Shown here piece after piece: positions 36,401-52,063 of a stretch of 64,000 nt of DNA. Every line of letters starts with the position of its first letter. Position 1 is the first letter of the stretch. This DNA comes from Paramacrobiotus metropolitanus (lineage: Eukaryota > Tardigrada > Eutardigrada > Parachela > Macrobiotidae): assembly GCF_019649055.1 (NCBI RefSeq), contig NW_026570226.1:558001-622000 (forward strand). The letters run 5' to 3'. The notes under the pieces were generated by a model. The model made no database searches. It was not told where the DNA came from and saw nothing but the letters and a program-made list of their open reading frames with translations. The position numbers were made by a program, and so were the translations under genes.

Positions 36401-38620
36401 CGGAAGTGATCATTGCCAGCGCTACGTGCACAGCTGCTTGTATTTTGTCGCTGCCAAGGCCAATGCGCCCCACCGTCCTGGAAACGGACAAGGGTGTTGA
36501 GAGTTCCGATATTCAAACGAAGCTTGACAATACACTGGAACAGTATTTGCGCCAGCTGGGGCTCACCGACGATAAAGATGACAAGACCGGCAAACTTACG
36601 CGACCATTGCGAACAACTAATGTGAAAAAGAAAAAACCTGGACCGAGGCAGTTCTCGAAGTCTGGATTTGTCATCGACGTACGTTATCACACATAATCAC
36701 CTTTACTGATGGGTACTGCAGAAAACTTCGTTTTTTTTATTCTACTGTAATTCTGAATTGAATAGCCGTAATATAAATTTGATGTTCTTTGATTTTCGTG
36801 ATGTGTGAACGGACTTACAAAATGATTTTTTAAGCTTCTGTGGTTATGTTAACATTATATTTTAGTTGGAAAACGAAAAATCTGAAGGCCGTGATGTTAT
36901 CTCCTTAATCGATTACTTACCCTCTAAGGACACTTTGTTGATGGGATCTGAAATCTGTCCGATGCAGGACCGGCTCCGTCAGCTTCGTTATACTGGTACC
37001 TTCTCGACAGGTTTCTTTTGTAGTAATTGCTACCTACCATTGTTGTTGTATTTTGTTACTCTTACAGAATTTGCGCAGAACTCTAGCGCAAAGCCCTGTG
37101 GACCCTTCATCCAATCGTTTTGCCGAATATGGAAGACGAGGGTCTTTGGTGAGCAGGAAGATGCGGACGATCTGCTGGTCAGCTGTCAACATCTGCTACG
37201 CGTGAGTTTTTGACTAGAGCTTAGAATGTTGAATGAGTTTTTTTTTGTTTTCTAGCTCGTGTGCAAGTTTATTTCATTGCAGGATGTGGTTTTTCGCGCT
37301 CGAATGTTTAAGCCCTGCCGTATTGCTGGCATTAAATTTCGGTTTTACTTAAATCCCAATGACGAGCTGTTAATCATGGTTCAGGGATCTATCGTTGCCG
37401 AACCCTTACCATTGTATTCCTGCCTAAAAGGGACAGGAGAAGGACGCAGATCATTACGTCATGTATCTAGTCGAGCGGGTAATAAATGTTATCCATAAAC
37501 TTTTTTCGAACATAAAGCACTAAGGAGGAATCACCACTTATTTAGCAGTAGATCAGGTTCCGGTGCCGCTTGACTGTGCTTTAAGGTGTAACCGATGAAT
37601 CGGTGCGGATAAAAGTGATAGAAGTGAAAAGCAACTCAGGATCGCGTATTTGTAGGAATTTCGGGATGCGAAGACAATGGTGATGTGATGCCCCTGCGAA
37701 CACAAACAGACGAGTTTTCCATTGCGGACGGTAACGCAAAAGACACACATGCTGGACTGACCACACCCCGCGTTGGTCTCGTATCGTTGCTGCGTACTCG
37801 TATGTCGCCGCCTCGGCCGTCACAAATATTCTTCCAACATCAAGTTACGCCTCAGTCTTTATCGGGTGTGTCGGTCGACATTTCTTCTTTATCTTTCGTT
37901 CATTCTGGAACGGTGAAGCGCTATGTTGGGAATTTAAATATTGTCGTCCTCCGTGAGTGTCAGGCATTGCGTGATGTAAGTGTGACTGGCGACGGCTAAT
38001 CGGTAGATCTTCGCGAAAGGACGATTCTAGATTTACGATTTTCGATCAAGTTTATCTAAGAGAAGGGGTTTTTTTCTTACTCTGGCTATAAATATTAACA
38101 GAAAATAACGCTAAAAATCAGAAGCACCATGTATATACGCCCCTTCTCTTAAATGCAGATACTACTTTGTGGAAATCGTACGAAAAACCTGTGCGGTATA
38201 CGTTAACCTCCTGGGAATTCGTGTTTATGTTTAGAACGATGGTCTTAGCGGGTTCATGCAGCGTACACTGGCTGATTTCTACGCGGTTGTGCGGTCACAA
38301 ACTGTTGCTGCTGGCGGAAATGCTGTTCTCTCCTTTTATATTGCTCAGTTACAATTGGCGGATTCGTATAATCAGGTAAATTATCGGGAGATTTTAGCAT
38401 ATACTCAGAAGGCCCAAACATTCACTAGCTCGGTCGAAATAATATATACATGAAAATTACGTACGTCTGGACTTGGGACTGAGGAAAAACCAAGCGTTTT
38501 GCCATTCATTGATTGTAATTGGAATTGTCATTATGTTTACAGGCGCAGTGTATAATTCATGCCTACGGTGACATGGTAGAAATTGAAGATTCGGTAGGAA
38601 CGAACGCCAGTGAAGCTTGA
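33500..38620 (+). CDS. C2CD5: C2 domain-containing protein 5
   Basis: Nineteen phase-consistent exons: 33500-33502, 33573-33659, 33770-33856, 33920-33978, 34171-34281, 34366-34466, 34525-34965, 35153-35286, 35391-35499, 35560-35777, 35846-35904, 35973-36196, 36266-36678, 36866-37010, 37068-37201, 37283-37478, 37656-37975, 38235-38375, 38543-38620; about 1019 residues (human about 1000). The N-terminal C2 domain runs KVKICEARHLPVMDR, TDAFVEV, VMDYDTYSSHDAIGK, GWLPIYDT. Further signatures are EDPEHQWLDKIRTPRSTNEA, GNAVIAL, WWKEIR, CNAVYGYSEE, a CxxC near HVPEILLTT, and AAGGNAVLSF. C2CD5 is a calcium- and phospholipid-binding phosphoprotein of vesicles that promotes insulin-regulated GLUT4 exocytosis in mammals. 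The first coding exon is only the ATG. Exon 16 could start at 37256 instead, in frame, adding nine residues. AATAAA lies at 38867. Confidence 0.95.
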
Positions 38621-39498
38621 TTTTAAAAAGATTTGGTGTGATCCCGGTGAAAACGTTTTTTGAGTAATTTTACAGATTTAGTACGTTCATGGTAGTGAGT
38701 AGGCTAGCTGTATTTCTAGCCATTCGATTCCAAATGTTCTGTTATGTCATACGTTTTTTATGGTGTTTGAATTGTTATGAAACAAGTGTTTCACGATTTT
38801 CTTACGGTTTAGCTGTTGCAGTTCATTGCAGGAATTATATTGTTACTGTATATATATACCTAAATGAATAAAGTATTTTGAATTTTAAATGCGCTAAGAA
38901 TTACGCAGTAGTTCCTGCGCTGGGCCATCCCTATCAATTCACCGTTCACGTAGACGTAAGCTGGATCATCCATTTTGACGACATGTTCTAATGGGATTAT
39001 AATATTATAAAATTATAAGTTCCATAAGGTGCGGTTATTATAAGGTCCGTACATAAGGGCTTCTCACACAGAAGATTCATTTTCAGTACGCGTACTGTTT
39101 TTTGTGAATGGGTTCTAACGAAGTGGATATTTGAATGTTAGCTGCAATACAAAGCAACGAAGTATGTTATTACATACATCCAGTTTTTAAAACCACAACA
39201 TGGAAACGGTTAAATCAAAAAACAACCAGTCACATAGCCCTGGTCATTCGCAATTACGTAACCGGACACTACATTCATAGCAAAATATTTGACTAGAATG
39301 CGACTCAATAAAAAGGATTATAAAATTTTGGGCAAGACATAAAAGTATGAGTTTTGCAATTTACATACAATAGCCGGCTACGCACCACAGCAGTAACAAC
39401 CATAAACAATCCACAAAATACCAATAATATTACGAGCATGATCACACATCCGTTGAAGTAATCGGAGAGATGTGTCAACACTAATTTCCATGCGCCGG
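38621..39498. other. Convergent 3' spacer
   Basis: Holds the C2CD5 3' UTR (AATAAA at 38867-38872) and the 3' end of the smoothelin-like gene. A hydrophobic minus-strand frame at 39568-39305 is probably accidental. Confidence 0.5.
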
Positions 39499-42393
<2,895 letters not shown>

Positions 42394-44394
42394 GATGATG
42401 AGAATTGGACCGCTCCAAAGAAAACAAACAACCAAAACACTCAACAATAACGCACGCCTTTATTCGTCGTCTGCTAGACTTAGACAAAGCAAGGAAGAAT
42501 GTATCCCGATACAAAAAAAAAACGAGACACCGTGCCGGCACTATAAAAACGATTGAGACAGTTAAAAGTTTTCAGTTAAATGTGATCACAGTGTGGACGT
42601 CATATACCTATAATATTCCCAGTCTAGCAGAATACAAAAACTTCTGCGTCAACTCGGCAGCAAAACATCAGTGTAAGCCGCCACGTTTCCAGCACAGTAA
42701 AGCTTTCTCTTATAAAATTCGTGCTTAATTTAAAAATAGCTTTTCCATAAACCAAATAGCAGATACGTAATGCATTTCGTCACGATGTGTACAGTGTGCT
42801 TATTCGACCAGCCGAAAGATCAGGAGCGAGGTATACATACAGAATGTACAAATAAGTGGAGCACTGATTCACATCCATACGCAGTATTAGCACAGTTTGT
42901 GTTTAATTAGAAACCGAGGAGAACCAATGGTTAGATGGCTTTGGATAAAACTACCGGCTCGGCGCGCGCGCGCGGTATTGTTAATAATAACATTTTTACC
43001 ATTTAAAGCGCTTAAGAGAGTATGCTGTTGTATAGTATGCTAAAAATTTCTTGTAATAAGCAACCTAAGTCGTTATTGACACAAGGTTTTATCACAAACG
43101 TTTTCCAACACCGAACTAAAATCGATATGCTTCGTGTGTTGCAGTATTATACTTTTGATTATAAAATATGGACTAACCTATGGTCAAGCCATTGGGTGGC
43201 GCCAGTAGTAGTCGCGAAAATGCCTACTGGTAGATAATATGTGGTTTAATCAAAATAAAGCCGATATGCTAAAAATTAGTTTGGTTTATCTTTCATACCT
43301 AAACTAATTATACACCGAATTTGAAAGAAATATAATGTACCAAGAAAAGATGTATGTAGATAGAATGCAGTTGTCATCACCTTTTCGGAACTTTTCGTTT
43401 CGAATTATAGTAAACGTAACAAGTACAGTGGCTTCTCTTAACCGCAGTTGCTTAAACATTCTCATGATGATACCAAAGTCGAGACCATGCAGTTAACGCG
43501 TTATCTGTATCTGTTCTTATTAACAAACTTCATCGAGGTTAATTATTTAATTTTTATTTACCGAATGAATTGGTTAATGTCTGAACAAGACGATTAGAGC
43601 CCATCCATAAGCCAGGATTTTACTAAATTCAAATTTAATTGTAAGTAATCATAACAGGTAGTCCATTTACGGCTAGGTAAGCAATTAAACATGAGATTTT
43701 AAACCTGGCTGAACGACAAAAAAATTATTAATTTAGAGATCACAGCCCTTAAACCGAACAGAGGTTCGTAAAAAATATTCCGATCCGATCCATATTAGCA
43801 TCGCTACTGGCGTTCTCGGGTATTTTGCGACCACCTGATCGAATGCCGCTGCAGTGTGTGGCAGCTACCGTAGTTTTTCGCGTAAGGACACTGACGTTAT
43901 GTTCCACACAGCAGAACAGTAGTCCTGATGAGACTTCACATAGGCGTAAAAAAGTCCAATGCGTTATGAATCGCAAAGTCCGTCTTTTTAATGATTTATG
44001 AAAGCAAATTCCGCGATTATTTGGCTATAAATTCACTTCCAGTACACATGTTAAGTCTGTACATGTTGACATCGACCGAATAACGATAATTTTGGTAAAT
44101 ACCGATTGTTTCAGTACTTATATACTAGGTAGCTAGATACCAGTAAATAGTTATTATACGATAGACAGTAGTTAGATAATTAATTCTGTCGCAAAGAACT
44201 GTAAAATTGAGCAACTGTCTTGCCATGTGATTAAGATATTATTAGTAAATCTAATGTCAGTATTTGTTAAGCATAACAACAACTAATAATAGGTGAGTGA
44301 AAAAAAGGCATACTAGCACGCTGAAAAATATCAACAAAACTATTAATATCACTCTGTAAACTGGGCCGCGTACGTATTAGCCAGTATTGACATT
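42394..44394. other. No gene recognised
   Basis: 2 kb intergenic, AT-rich. A 107-codon plus-strand frame at 42405-42728 begins with TTG, is A-rich and matches nothing I know. A 13-nt alternating GC run lies at 42962-42974. Confidence 0.45.
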
Positions 44395-45027
44395 TTATTC
44401 CTCAAAAAAGAGCTTTGTGCGGTCTTTGGAATAAGCCACAAAGGAAGAATAAGTATCGAAGCAAAGATTAAGTACACTAACAAACACAACTCGTAATCGG
44501 GGATGTAAAAAGTAGAAATTAATGAACTGTGCCGGCACATATATACACGAACTAGCCAAGTATAAATGACCGCCTTTGCTCCAAAGGTCATGACGATAAC
44601 GCTCAAACGTATGATTCTCCGCTAATGCGATAACACCAAATAAAATGGCAAACTGTAGTGGGGCTTGAATATTGTCGAGTGCTACTTTTTTGACTAGCAT
44701 TTTGAGAGAAGTTCCCGGTAGAAGTTTGTCCAGAAAGCGATAAAAGTGGTGGCAGTAAGCACCCACCGCAAATCCTCCGCATGCCATTGTAAAGGCTCGA
44801 TAATAATCAAAATGCTTCTGACGATTCGAGTAGATTTCATATTTTTGTTGAATTACATCGCCCATTGCCAGCAATCCAGACGATACACAGCAATTTCCTA
44901 TAAAATCCTTTGAAACAAAAGGAAATTGCCTTCGCTTGAAGATCGAATAGCACACACGCAAAACTTTCTGCATTATAATTAATTTTTTGTCAGTAAAAGA
45001 ATGTACAGATTTTTTCGAAAGAGCCAC
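44395..45027 (-). CDS. MPV17L2: Mpv17/PMP22-family membrane protein, MPV17L2-like
   Basis: Single exon, 210 residues. Family signatures are AMGDVIQQKYE near residue 55, HFYRFLDKLLPG, KKVALDNIQAP, and the C-terminal hallmark FINFYFLHPRLRVVFVSVLNLCFDTY. Four membrane segments are likely. Closest remembered relative is MPV17L2, a mitochondrial inner-membrane protein that assists mitoribosome assembly; another Mpv17 paralogue remains possible. A second Met at codon 19 (45027 minus 54) is an alternative start. It is divergent from the NADPH oxidase. Confidence 0.9.
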   Translation of the reverse strand: MALSKKSVHSFTDKKLIIMQKVLRVCYSIFKRRQFPFVSKDFIGNCCVSSGLLAMGDVIQQKYEIYSNRQKHFDYYRAFTMACGGFAVGAYCHHFYRFLDKLLPGTSLKMLVKKVALDNIQAPLQFAILFGVIALAENHTFERYRHDLWSKGGHLYLASSCIYVPAQFINFYFLHPRLRVVFVSVLNLCFDTYSSFVAYSKDRTKLFFEE

Positions 45028-46216
45028 GCAGTTTACAGTTTACAATGACAAGCAACTATAATACTATAAAGGTAATATAAATAAACTTAACGTGCAAATT
45101 GCGCATTTCAGACAAATTAAACTTTGGGAATATTTTGAATATGGCAAGCTAAAACAGACGTGGTCTTATCTGCAAATCATTTGGCCATGCATAGAGTGCA
45201 TAAATGTTCATACTTTGAAATACTACGTAGCTTCTGCAGGGCCATTAACAGAATCTGATAAGATTAGTTGTAACAAATATATATGCCGGTCGATCACTGT
45301 TGAGTTTTACTTTAGTTATTTTATTTGGTTAGATAGAATATAAATCGAATTACTCCTGTAATTGCCGGTACTGGAATTTACTGGAAAGGATTTCTTCAGT
45401 ATTCCAGGATTACAAACTGCAAGATTCGGACTCAACGTCAATGACGTAGTTTTGTTCGCCGCAAAACAATGATATTGACCGACCACCTTATACAAAACTA
45501 GATTTTTAGTTACCAACAGGCACAACAGAAGTAAGTAGTTTTAATTGTAAGCTTTTCAACCAGTCAGTTGCAAGCACCATGTGAAAAATGATCTCACCAG
45601 TCGCCACCTTGAAGATGCTTGCGACGGTGAACTCACATAACGGGTTTTTAGTCAATGTTTTAGAATTAGGAATGTACTTTGTATAGAAGTATTGCAACCA
45701 CATTGTATTTGTAGAAAAGCCTAAAGCTTTGGTCAAAGAAGACACATGGTGTATTAATATTTTCCACAGATAAAAAAATGTGCAAGGTCATACACATGGT
45801 AATGCGTACACACGGTTCAGGTCGATTAAGAACACCTATTTGAATTCCCTATACAAAAGATCCAGAGGATATTCCGCTGACTGGCATTTTTTTGTTTGAA
45901 TTCTAAAGGAGAATAAACACTACCAGAAACGCTCACGGCACGAGTCAGCCGAAGTGTGCGCGCCCATAAAACATATGGTACGTACAGCCCATTCTGAAAT
46001 TTCTTACATCCAGCCACTGTATTGCACCTAACTGCAAACTGGTCCCAGTGCACAGCTCCATATGTCCCCAGAACATCTTTTCACTCACAGGGTCAATACT
46101 CCAACGGCGTAGATTTCGTCCCACTTACCGGAAATCTAAATGTACATAGTGTCAGCTTGCGGGGACTGGAGTGCACACTTGACCCCGGTTTGCAGTTCCA
46201 CACATCATCAGCAAAC
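45028..46216. other. Divergent upstream region of MPV17L2-like and NOX
   Basis: A plus-strand frame runs 46022-46306 and overlaps the proposed first NOX exon, but it has no early ATG. I treat it as 5' UTR. No peroxidase-like or EF-hand coding seen. Confidence 0.4.
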
Positions 46217-49200
46217 ATGCCTGGAAACAGAGGTAAACCGCTAATTTTTAAAACGTTTATAAGCACTTCCTGTGACGGATATCATAAAGGCAGTTTAGCG
46301 ATGTAGTGCAACTAAGTCTCCAAAGTACAGAAATTGTTACCTTATCAATTTTGTATCCCAAACAGCTCACCCTGGTCATCCGCCCCTATCACAGTTATTT
46401 GAGAATTACGAGAAAGACTCGGGAAAACAACCAAACCGAGCTGCTGTTGCCCACAGTCTAAGAAACTTAGCCGATCGGCATAGACTGTCTGTCACCGATC
46501 AGGAGATTGACAAAATGGCGGAAGTCATTATTCAGAATCCGCGAGAGGTGATGACCACCGCACCAGCAAAGGAAACGTCACATCCGGCGGCGCCCGTAGA
46601 TACTGTAGATTCCCATCCGCATACACTGGGTCACAAACTTTCTACTTTCTGGAGATGCTATAAACGTCAGATTATGTGGATTGTATTATTTTATTTATTC
46701 CAAATCTTTGCCTTTGGAATGGGCGTGTACCATTATGTATACGTCATGCTGGCGAATCCGCAGTTGAAATTTAGTGTCGGCAGCTTAATTGGTATGGGCT
46801 TCGGAATGGTACTGCAGGTAAACTGTGGCATACTGATGCTGGGACCGGCACTTCGATGGATCATGGGATCGCTGCGAAAAACATGGTTGTCCAGGTTTTT
46901 TCCATTTGATTCGGCCATCACTTTCCATATTATCATAGCTTCGACCACTTGTGTTGCCATAGCAGGACACATAACCGCTATGATTATTTCGTTTTGTAAG
47001 TTTGTCTTCATTTTATTGTTAAAAGCGTGTTGCGCGCTTGGTTTTGCTTTCTTGCTCGTCTAGCCCGTAAATTGCTCACAAATACAACTAATGCACAACA
47101 ACCCAAACTTATGCGGCTGTTGGTATCTTGCGTGCAGTATATACAAGTATCCATAGTCTTTTGAAGTTATAATATCAAGCTCTTCAAATGATTCCGTATT
47201 TCAGATCAATCTGCAGTACACGATCCAATATGGCGGCATTTCAATATCACTTTAACGGCAGTATTAACCAAGGTACGGCGAATAAGTAGTTAATGCCATT
47301 AGTATGTTTAATTAACAACTTAATTAATCACCTCTTTTAACAGTTTAAGTTCTTTCCTTATATTTTTAATATATTTTTCCTTATATTTGAGCCAAACATA
47401 CGAGCCTTATACAGTTTTTTTTACATTCGTGCAATATAAATTGTTAACCATTTGCATCGCAAATTTGAAATAAAAGCATGCAATCTGGACATTATGCGTA
47501 CGCATTTTGATAGGATTGGCCGTCGAGTAAGTGCTCGATAGTAACGAGTCACATTTTTTGGTTCTTACAGGGTGCACACGCCAAGTTGTCACCATCACTT
47601 AAATGCATTTTTAAAAATTAGAAAAAGTTCACTTACTCCAGTTGAATTGTTTGTTTCTGGTACAGAATTTAATTCTGCGTTTACTGAAATTGTTATCTGA
47701 CCGTTGGCTCTGAAACTGGCGTCAGAAACAAGGACCGAAGTGAGATCCCTGGTGGTGCATTTCTGGTCATTATACTCACCTTATCCGAAAACCAGGAAAA
47801 CACTTTCTACTCTCGAAATTAGTTTAAACAAGCTCAGAACACATTAGGTAAGCGTTGAAAAAGTGAGCCAACGCAGTGGAACCATTACTTCATTTATAAA
47901 AAATTTTTGTTGGAGATTGTCAGGCTTTTACAATGCTATACGGTACGAGCGGCGAAGATTTTTTTGGAAATACATGGAACGTTTAGGTGTTCGAATGATC
48001 GTTAAAAATTGTGCGGAGGGGATCATTCTAAACGATTCTAAAGTAAACAAGGATATATATCACATTCCTGATTTACTGTTAACCACCAACGAGCAGAAGA
48101 AAAAATCAATAAAGCGTTCGCCATACAAAATTATGTGCCCAATGGGGATTCGCTGGAACGGAATGAGCCGCTTTTACCTGCTCGAGCAAACGTTAAACTG
48201 ATGCCACATATGTCCCTAATCATATTATGTCAAAGATGAGTAGGGATGACATCTCTCTTTTGTGTGGGGATCGCTAGAAGGGCGTGCACCCCCATTTTGG
48301 CGGTGCTTATTTTTAAGTCGCAGCTGTGACCTCCCGGGGGTTCGGAGAGAATCGGGTGATATACATCCCGAGACAGTAATGAATGCTAAAAAGTTTTGCC
48401 TTGTTACCGATTAGCTAACGGATGACCTCGATTTTTAAACGAATTTTGGGCGCACGGAAGGCGACCACGGTAGACGGGTCGGGAGGTACTGCGAAGCATG
48501 TGGCGTTCGAGTTTTCTGGCGTAACTTGTCAAAAAACGCTTACTTATTGGCAATCTTAGATTCAGATAATGCAGGAGAGAAATTGTGATTATGGTAAAAT
48601 TAAATAAAAATTCTAGGGTGTGCCGGAAATTTTTAATAAAACATTAAAGTTTTGGTGACAACTTGGCGTGTGCACCCTGGTTAGTTATTTCATAATAAAG
48701 CTAAAAAACACTTCTGGATTTTAGTCAGGCCTCGCTGGGTCGGATTTCCTTGGTTTTACCGCAATAAGTGGATGGATTGCCTTATCATGCATTGCGGTGA
48801 TGACATTTTTCGCTTTACCTCCAATCCGTCGTTCTTGCGCGTATGACTTGTTTTACTGGACGCATAAACTACAGTTTGTCGTTTGGGCTGCTTTAATTGT
48901 ACACGCACCGGACTTTTGGAAAGTGTTCATTATCCCATTTTGTTTATATCTTATCGAAAAAAGTCGCAAGTATATCAATGCGGTGCGATGGAGCAGAACC
49001 AGTCATATTACCGAAGTGAAGCTCTTTCCTGCGGAGGTAAGCAAAAAAGCTTGAAAACTGTTTACACAATGCAGCGACTGTTATTAAGATCTCGGGGGTT
49101 ATTGATGAATTACCCTTTTTCCATCAGTCCACACATTTTTTTCAGGTGACTAACTTGGTGATCAAACGACCGAACGGTTTTAATTACATGCCAGGGGATT

Positions 49201-51623
49201 ACTGTTTTCTAAAAATTCCATCCCTTGGCATATTTTCGTGGCATCCGTTTACTGTGAGCAGCAGTCCTGACCAAATAGGTATGACGAAGTTCACCCTTGA
49301 CCACTCCATTTTATCACGGTATCAGCACGTTATCAGCTAACATATACAAAACAGTATACTTTCCAGTTAATAATAACGTAACATACAAGTACACCATATC
49401 TATATACTTCTTAAGTCGCAATAAAATTATATCGAATTCTGAATAACGGATGAATTATTTATTATTAGAGTCTATAACGTTCCATATCAAAGCTTCCGGA
49501 AACTACACAAAAAGCTTAAGAAGCAAATTCGAGAAACGGCTGGATTTTACTACAACAAACAAGGATACCAATCCATCCAATGTCATTGTTATTGATCCTA
49601 CAAACAGAGCTGCAGGGTCAGAGATAGCATTAACTATTAACAACGGAAAAGGTTTCTTGACCAACTTGGACGTGCCGGTATTCGTGGACGGGCCGTACGG
49701 CAGCACCAGCAGGGAATTGTTTCGCTCCGAGCACGCTGTGTTGATATGGTAAGGAGACATTCATTGCATGATGGTACGATAAAAACGAAATTTGCAGCAC
49801 AGTATTAAATTTTCAGTAAATTATTAGCAATATAGAAATGTTCATTATGAAATAATCATCGCACATTAGATTAAAATCGGATGTTCTTATGCAAAAAAAT
49901 TTATACTGACCATGCCTGTAATATATTTGTATCTCTCTAGTGCCGGTATCGGTGTCACTCCTTTTGCATCGGTTTTAAGTTCCCTCTTATCAGAATTCAA
50001 ACGAAACAACCACTCCAAATGTCCTAATTGCGAGCATGAATTCCCAACTATAACGCCCTCCATTCCTATGCGAATCGATGGACGTCGTTTAAAGTTACGG
50101 AAAATTGAGTTTATCTGGGTGATAAGAGAAATCGAAAGTATGGAATGGTTTCATGACCTTTTCCATGCGTGGGAAATGCAACAATCCGGGTTTGGGAAAA
50201 CCTCTTCAGTATTCCTAAACTGTCATATTTATGTCACCACAGGCAAACAGGTATTTGTACAAATTTTACGTCGCTCGATGTACAATTTCATGAAATATTG
50301 ACAACATTTAATCAGGGCCGGGATCGTTTCTGTCGACAAAGTTTCATTATAAAGGTTTTCCTTTATAATGAAACTTGGTCGACAGAAACGTAGCGAAGTT
50401 CTTCTACGTTCAGCGTTTATGTGAAAAATGTGGCTTTCGACAGTCCCTGCAGGGACTGTTAAAGATTGTCAGCTGCCAAACTTTATGCAGCATCCAGGGG
50501 CACGGTGGCCATATATATGTAGGCTTCCCTATCGAATTTTCAGGGATATACTCGTATTTTTTTGATAATCCAACATTAGCGTTGTGCATCTTCACAGTGC
50601 GCCATATGTACATAACCGTGTCTTCAATCCGTATGGTCACCTACACCTCACTTGAAAGGGCAAAAGGCACTGTAGTGTCCGTGTACACTCGCGGCTTTGT
50701 GGTAACCGTGGATTTTTTTCTTTGACTACCGATACCCATTCTATCAATGCTACATTTATTGCTCCAAAAGCTTTTGATTACTGTAACCACTCCATGAGAC
50801 TAGAATATAGATATAAAGTCTGGTAGGAAAAAATTCACACACGCTGCTCGATGTGACGAGCGCGATTCGCCACAGACAAAATTATGGAATTGAAGTAACA
50901 CATCTATAACCTGCAAAACCACGCACCCGCCGGCTCAGAAGAACAGTTCGCCGTAACTCGGGCCGTAACTGTTTCCCTCTAGTACCGTCCAGTAGGATTT
51001 TCAGCATATTTTTGAGTATTGCCGGCAAAAATCCCCCACCGAAACTTATTGCATTTGGCCTATCTCGAAAACAGTGAAATAATCATCTGTTCGGGCGGTT
51101 TTACCGGTTATAGGATTTTACTGTACTTCATAGTTCATACTCGTACGTAACATCCATTCTGCAAATTTTTGCTGATAAGTAGAGAACAAAATAATTATAA
51201 AATTAATTTACTGGTACTGTACTACCAATTACCTGACACATTTATGTATCATGTACCCCTGGCACCTGTTACGTTTCGGTCATACAATGTCCGCCAGAAC
51301 TCAGTGAACTTTCCTGGTTAATAAGTAGTATTAAGTACTGCACGCTGTACTCGTGCAGAAACCGACCTTTACAATTGTCGATTTTGAGAAAATTTTGTTT
51401 TCTGTAGAATGCGCATACCAGCAGCAGGTGGACGATCGGCAGCGATAATTTGACAATGTCCGTTCGGCCTGGGCGACCCAACTGGCCGAAAGTGTTCACC
51501 GATCTGGACGCTCAGAAACGCGGGAAGGTGAATGTGTTTTATTGTGGAACACACGCTCTCGAGGATCAAATACGGAATCTGTGCGGCCAACACAAATTTG
51601 GATTTTCATGGGAAAATTTTTGA
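46217..51623 (+). CDS. NADPH oxidase (NOX/DUOX catalytic core)
   Basis: Eight phase-consistent exons: 46217-46232, 46366-46995, 47205-47272, 48725-49036, 49146-49278, 49469-49748, 49941-50250, 51408-51623; about 654 residues. Haem ligands: TFHIIIASTTCVAIAGH (His pair 14 apart) and THKLQFVVWAALIVH (13 apart). FAD site FSWHPFTVSS; NADPH sites DGPYGSTS, CAGIGVTPFASVL, GRPNWPKVF and VFYCGT; C-terminus FGFSWENF. The enzyme passes electrons from NADPH to oxygen across the membrane, making superoxide or peroxide. LRKTWLSRFFPFDSA resembles DUOX, yet no peroxidase domain or EF hands precede the core. The cytosolic domain has a long loop and a CPNC insert. The first 16-nt exon is chosen on phase and ATG only, so the N-terminus is uncertain. 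Intron 3 holds a TIR element, the last intron a 31-bp hairpin. Confidence 0.9.
47568..48679. mobile_element. DNA-transposon-like element with 27-bp perfect TIRs
   Basis: Terminal inverted repeats: CAGGGTGCACACGCCAAGTT at the left (27 nt, 47568-47594) and its exact complement at the right (48653-48679), 1112 nt overall. It sits inside an intron of the NOX gene. The CAGGG ends recall hAT-type elements. The flanks (GGTTCTTA and GTTAGTTA) do not form a clean target-site duplication, so insertion is probably old. Inside, a 112-codon plus-strand frame (47863-48201, starts GTG) may be a decayed transposase fragment; I do not recognise it. Confidence 0.8.
50325..50390. repeat. 31-bp fold-back inverted repeat
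   Basis: Arms 50325-50355 and 50360-50390 match with one mismatch (T/G) around a TTTT loop, in the last NOX intron. Such a long, tight hairpin is not expected by chance. Confidence 0.9.
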
Positions 51624-52063
51624 AATAATGTGCACAAACTGATCGCAGCTGCTCGATTAATGGCGATTACCGAACGTTACCGACGCACGTGTATTGCTGA
51701 ACAAATAATTACAGGAGGCATGTTTTGGAACAAAAATTATGGTATTTAAGAAAATGGGTCCGAAATGACTGATTTTTATCGCAAATTACTGTGGTACACG
51801 CTAATTCGCGAACAATCATTTAACAGGGATCAAATGGAATTAAATCTGCATCCCTGTGCAGTAATCTGGACGATATGTGGCAGCATGCAATAAAAGCATA
51901 GTCATTAACGTATTATCAATCAAGAAACTGGAAATCAGAAGAATAAAACAACAAAATCTATTATTCAACAAACGATAACAAAACTGGCGACCAAACATCA
52001 GCAAGCTATGTTCTTGTGCTCGGGTATATGTCCGCATCGTGTCATCACAAAGAAAGACAAAAT
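51624..52063. other. Convergent 3' spacer of NOX and PDIA6
   Basis: No coding signal. Contains 3' UTR sequences of both genes. Confidence 0.5.

Noticed and set aside
46022-46216. N-terminal extension of the NOX protein
   Set aside because: The frame is open into the proposed first exon but begins without an ATG and lacks EF-hand or peroxidase features; treated as 5' UTR.
47863-48201. 112-codon frame within NOX intron as an extra NOX exon
   Set aside because: It lies inside the TIR element and has no NOX similarity; the flanking exons join in phase without it.
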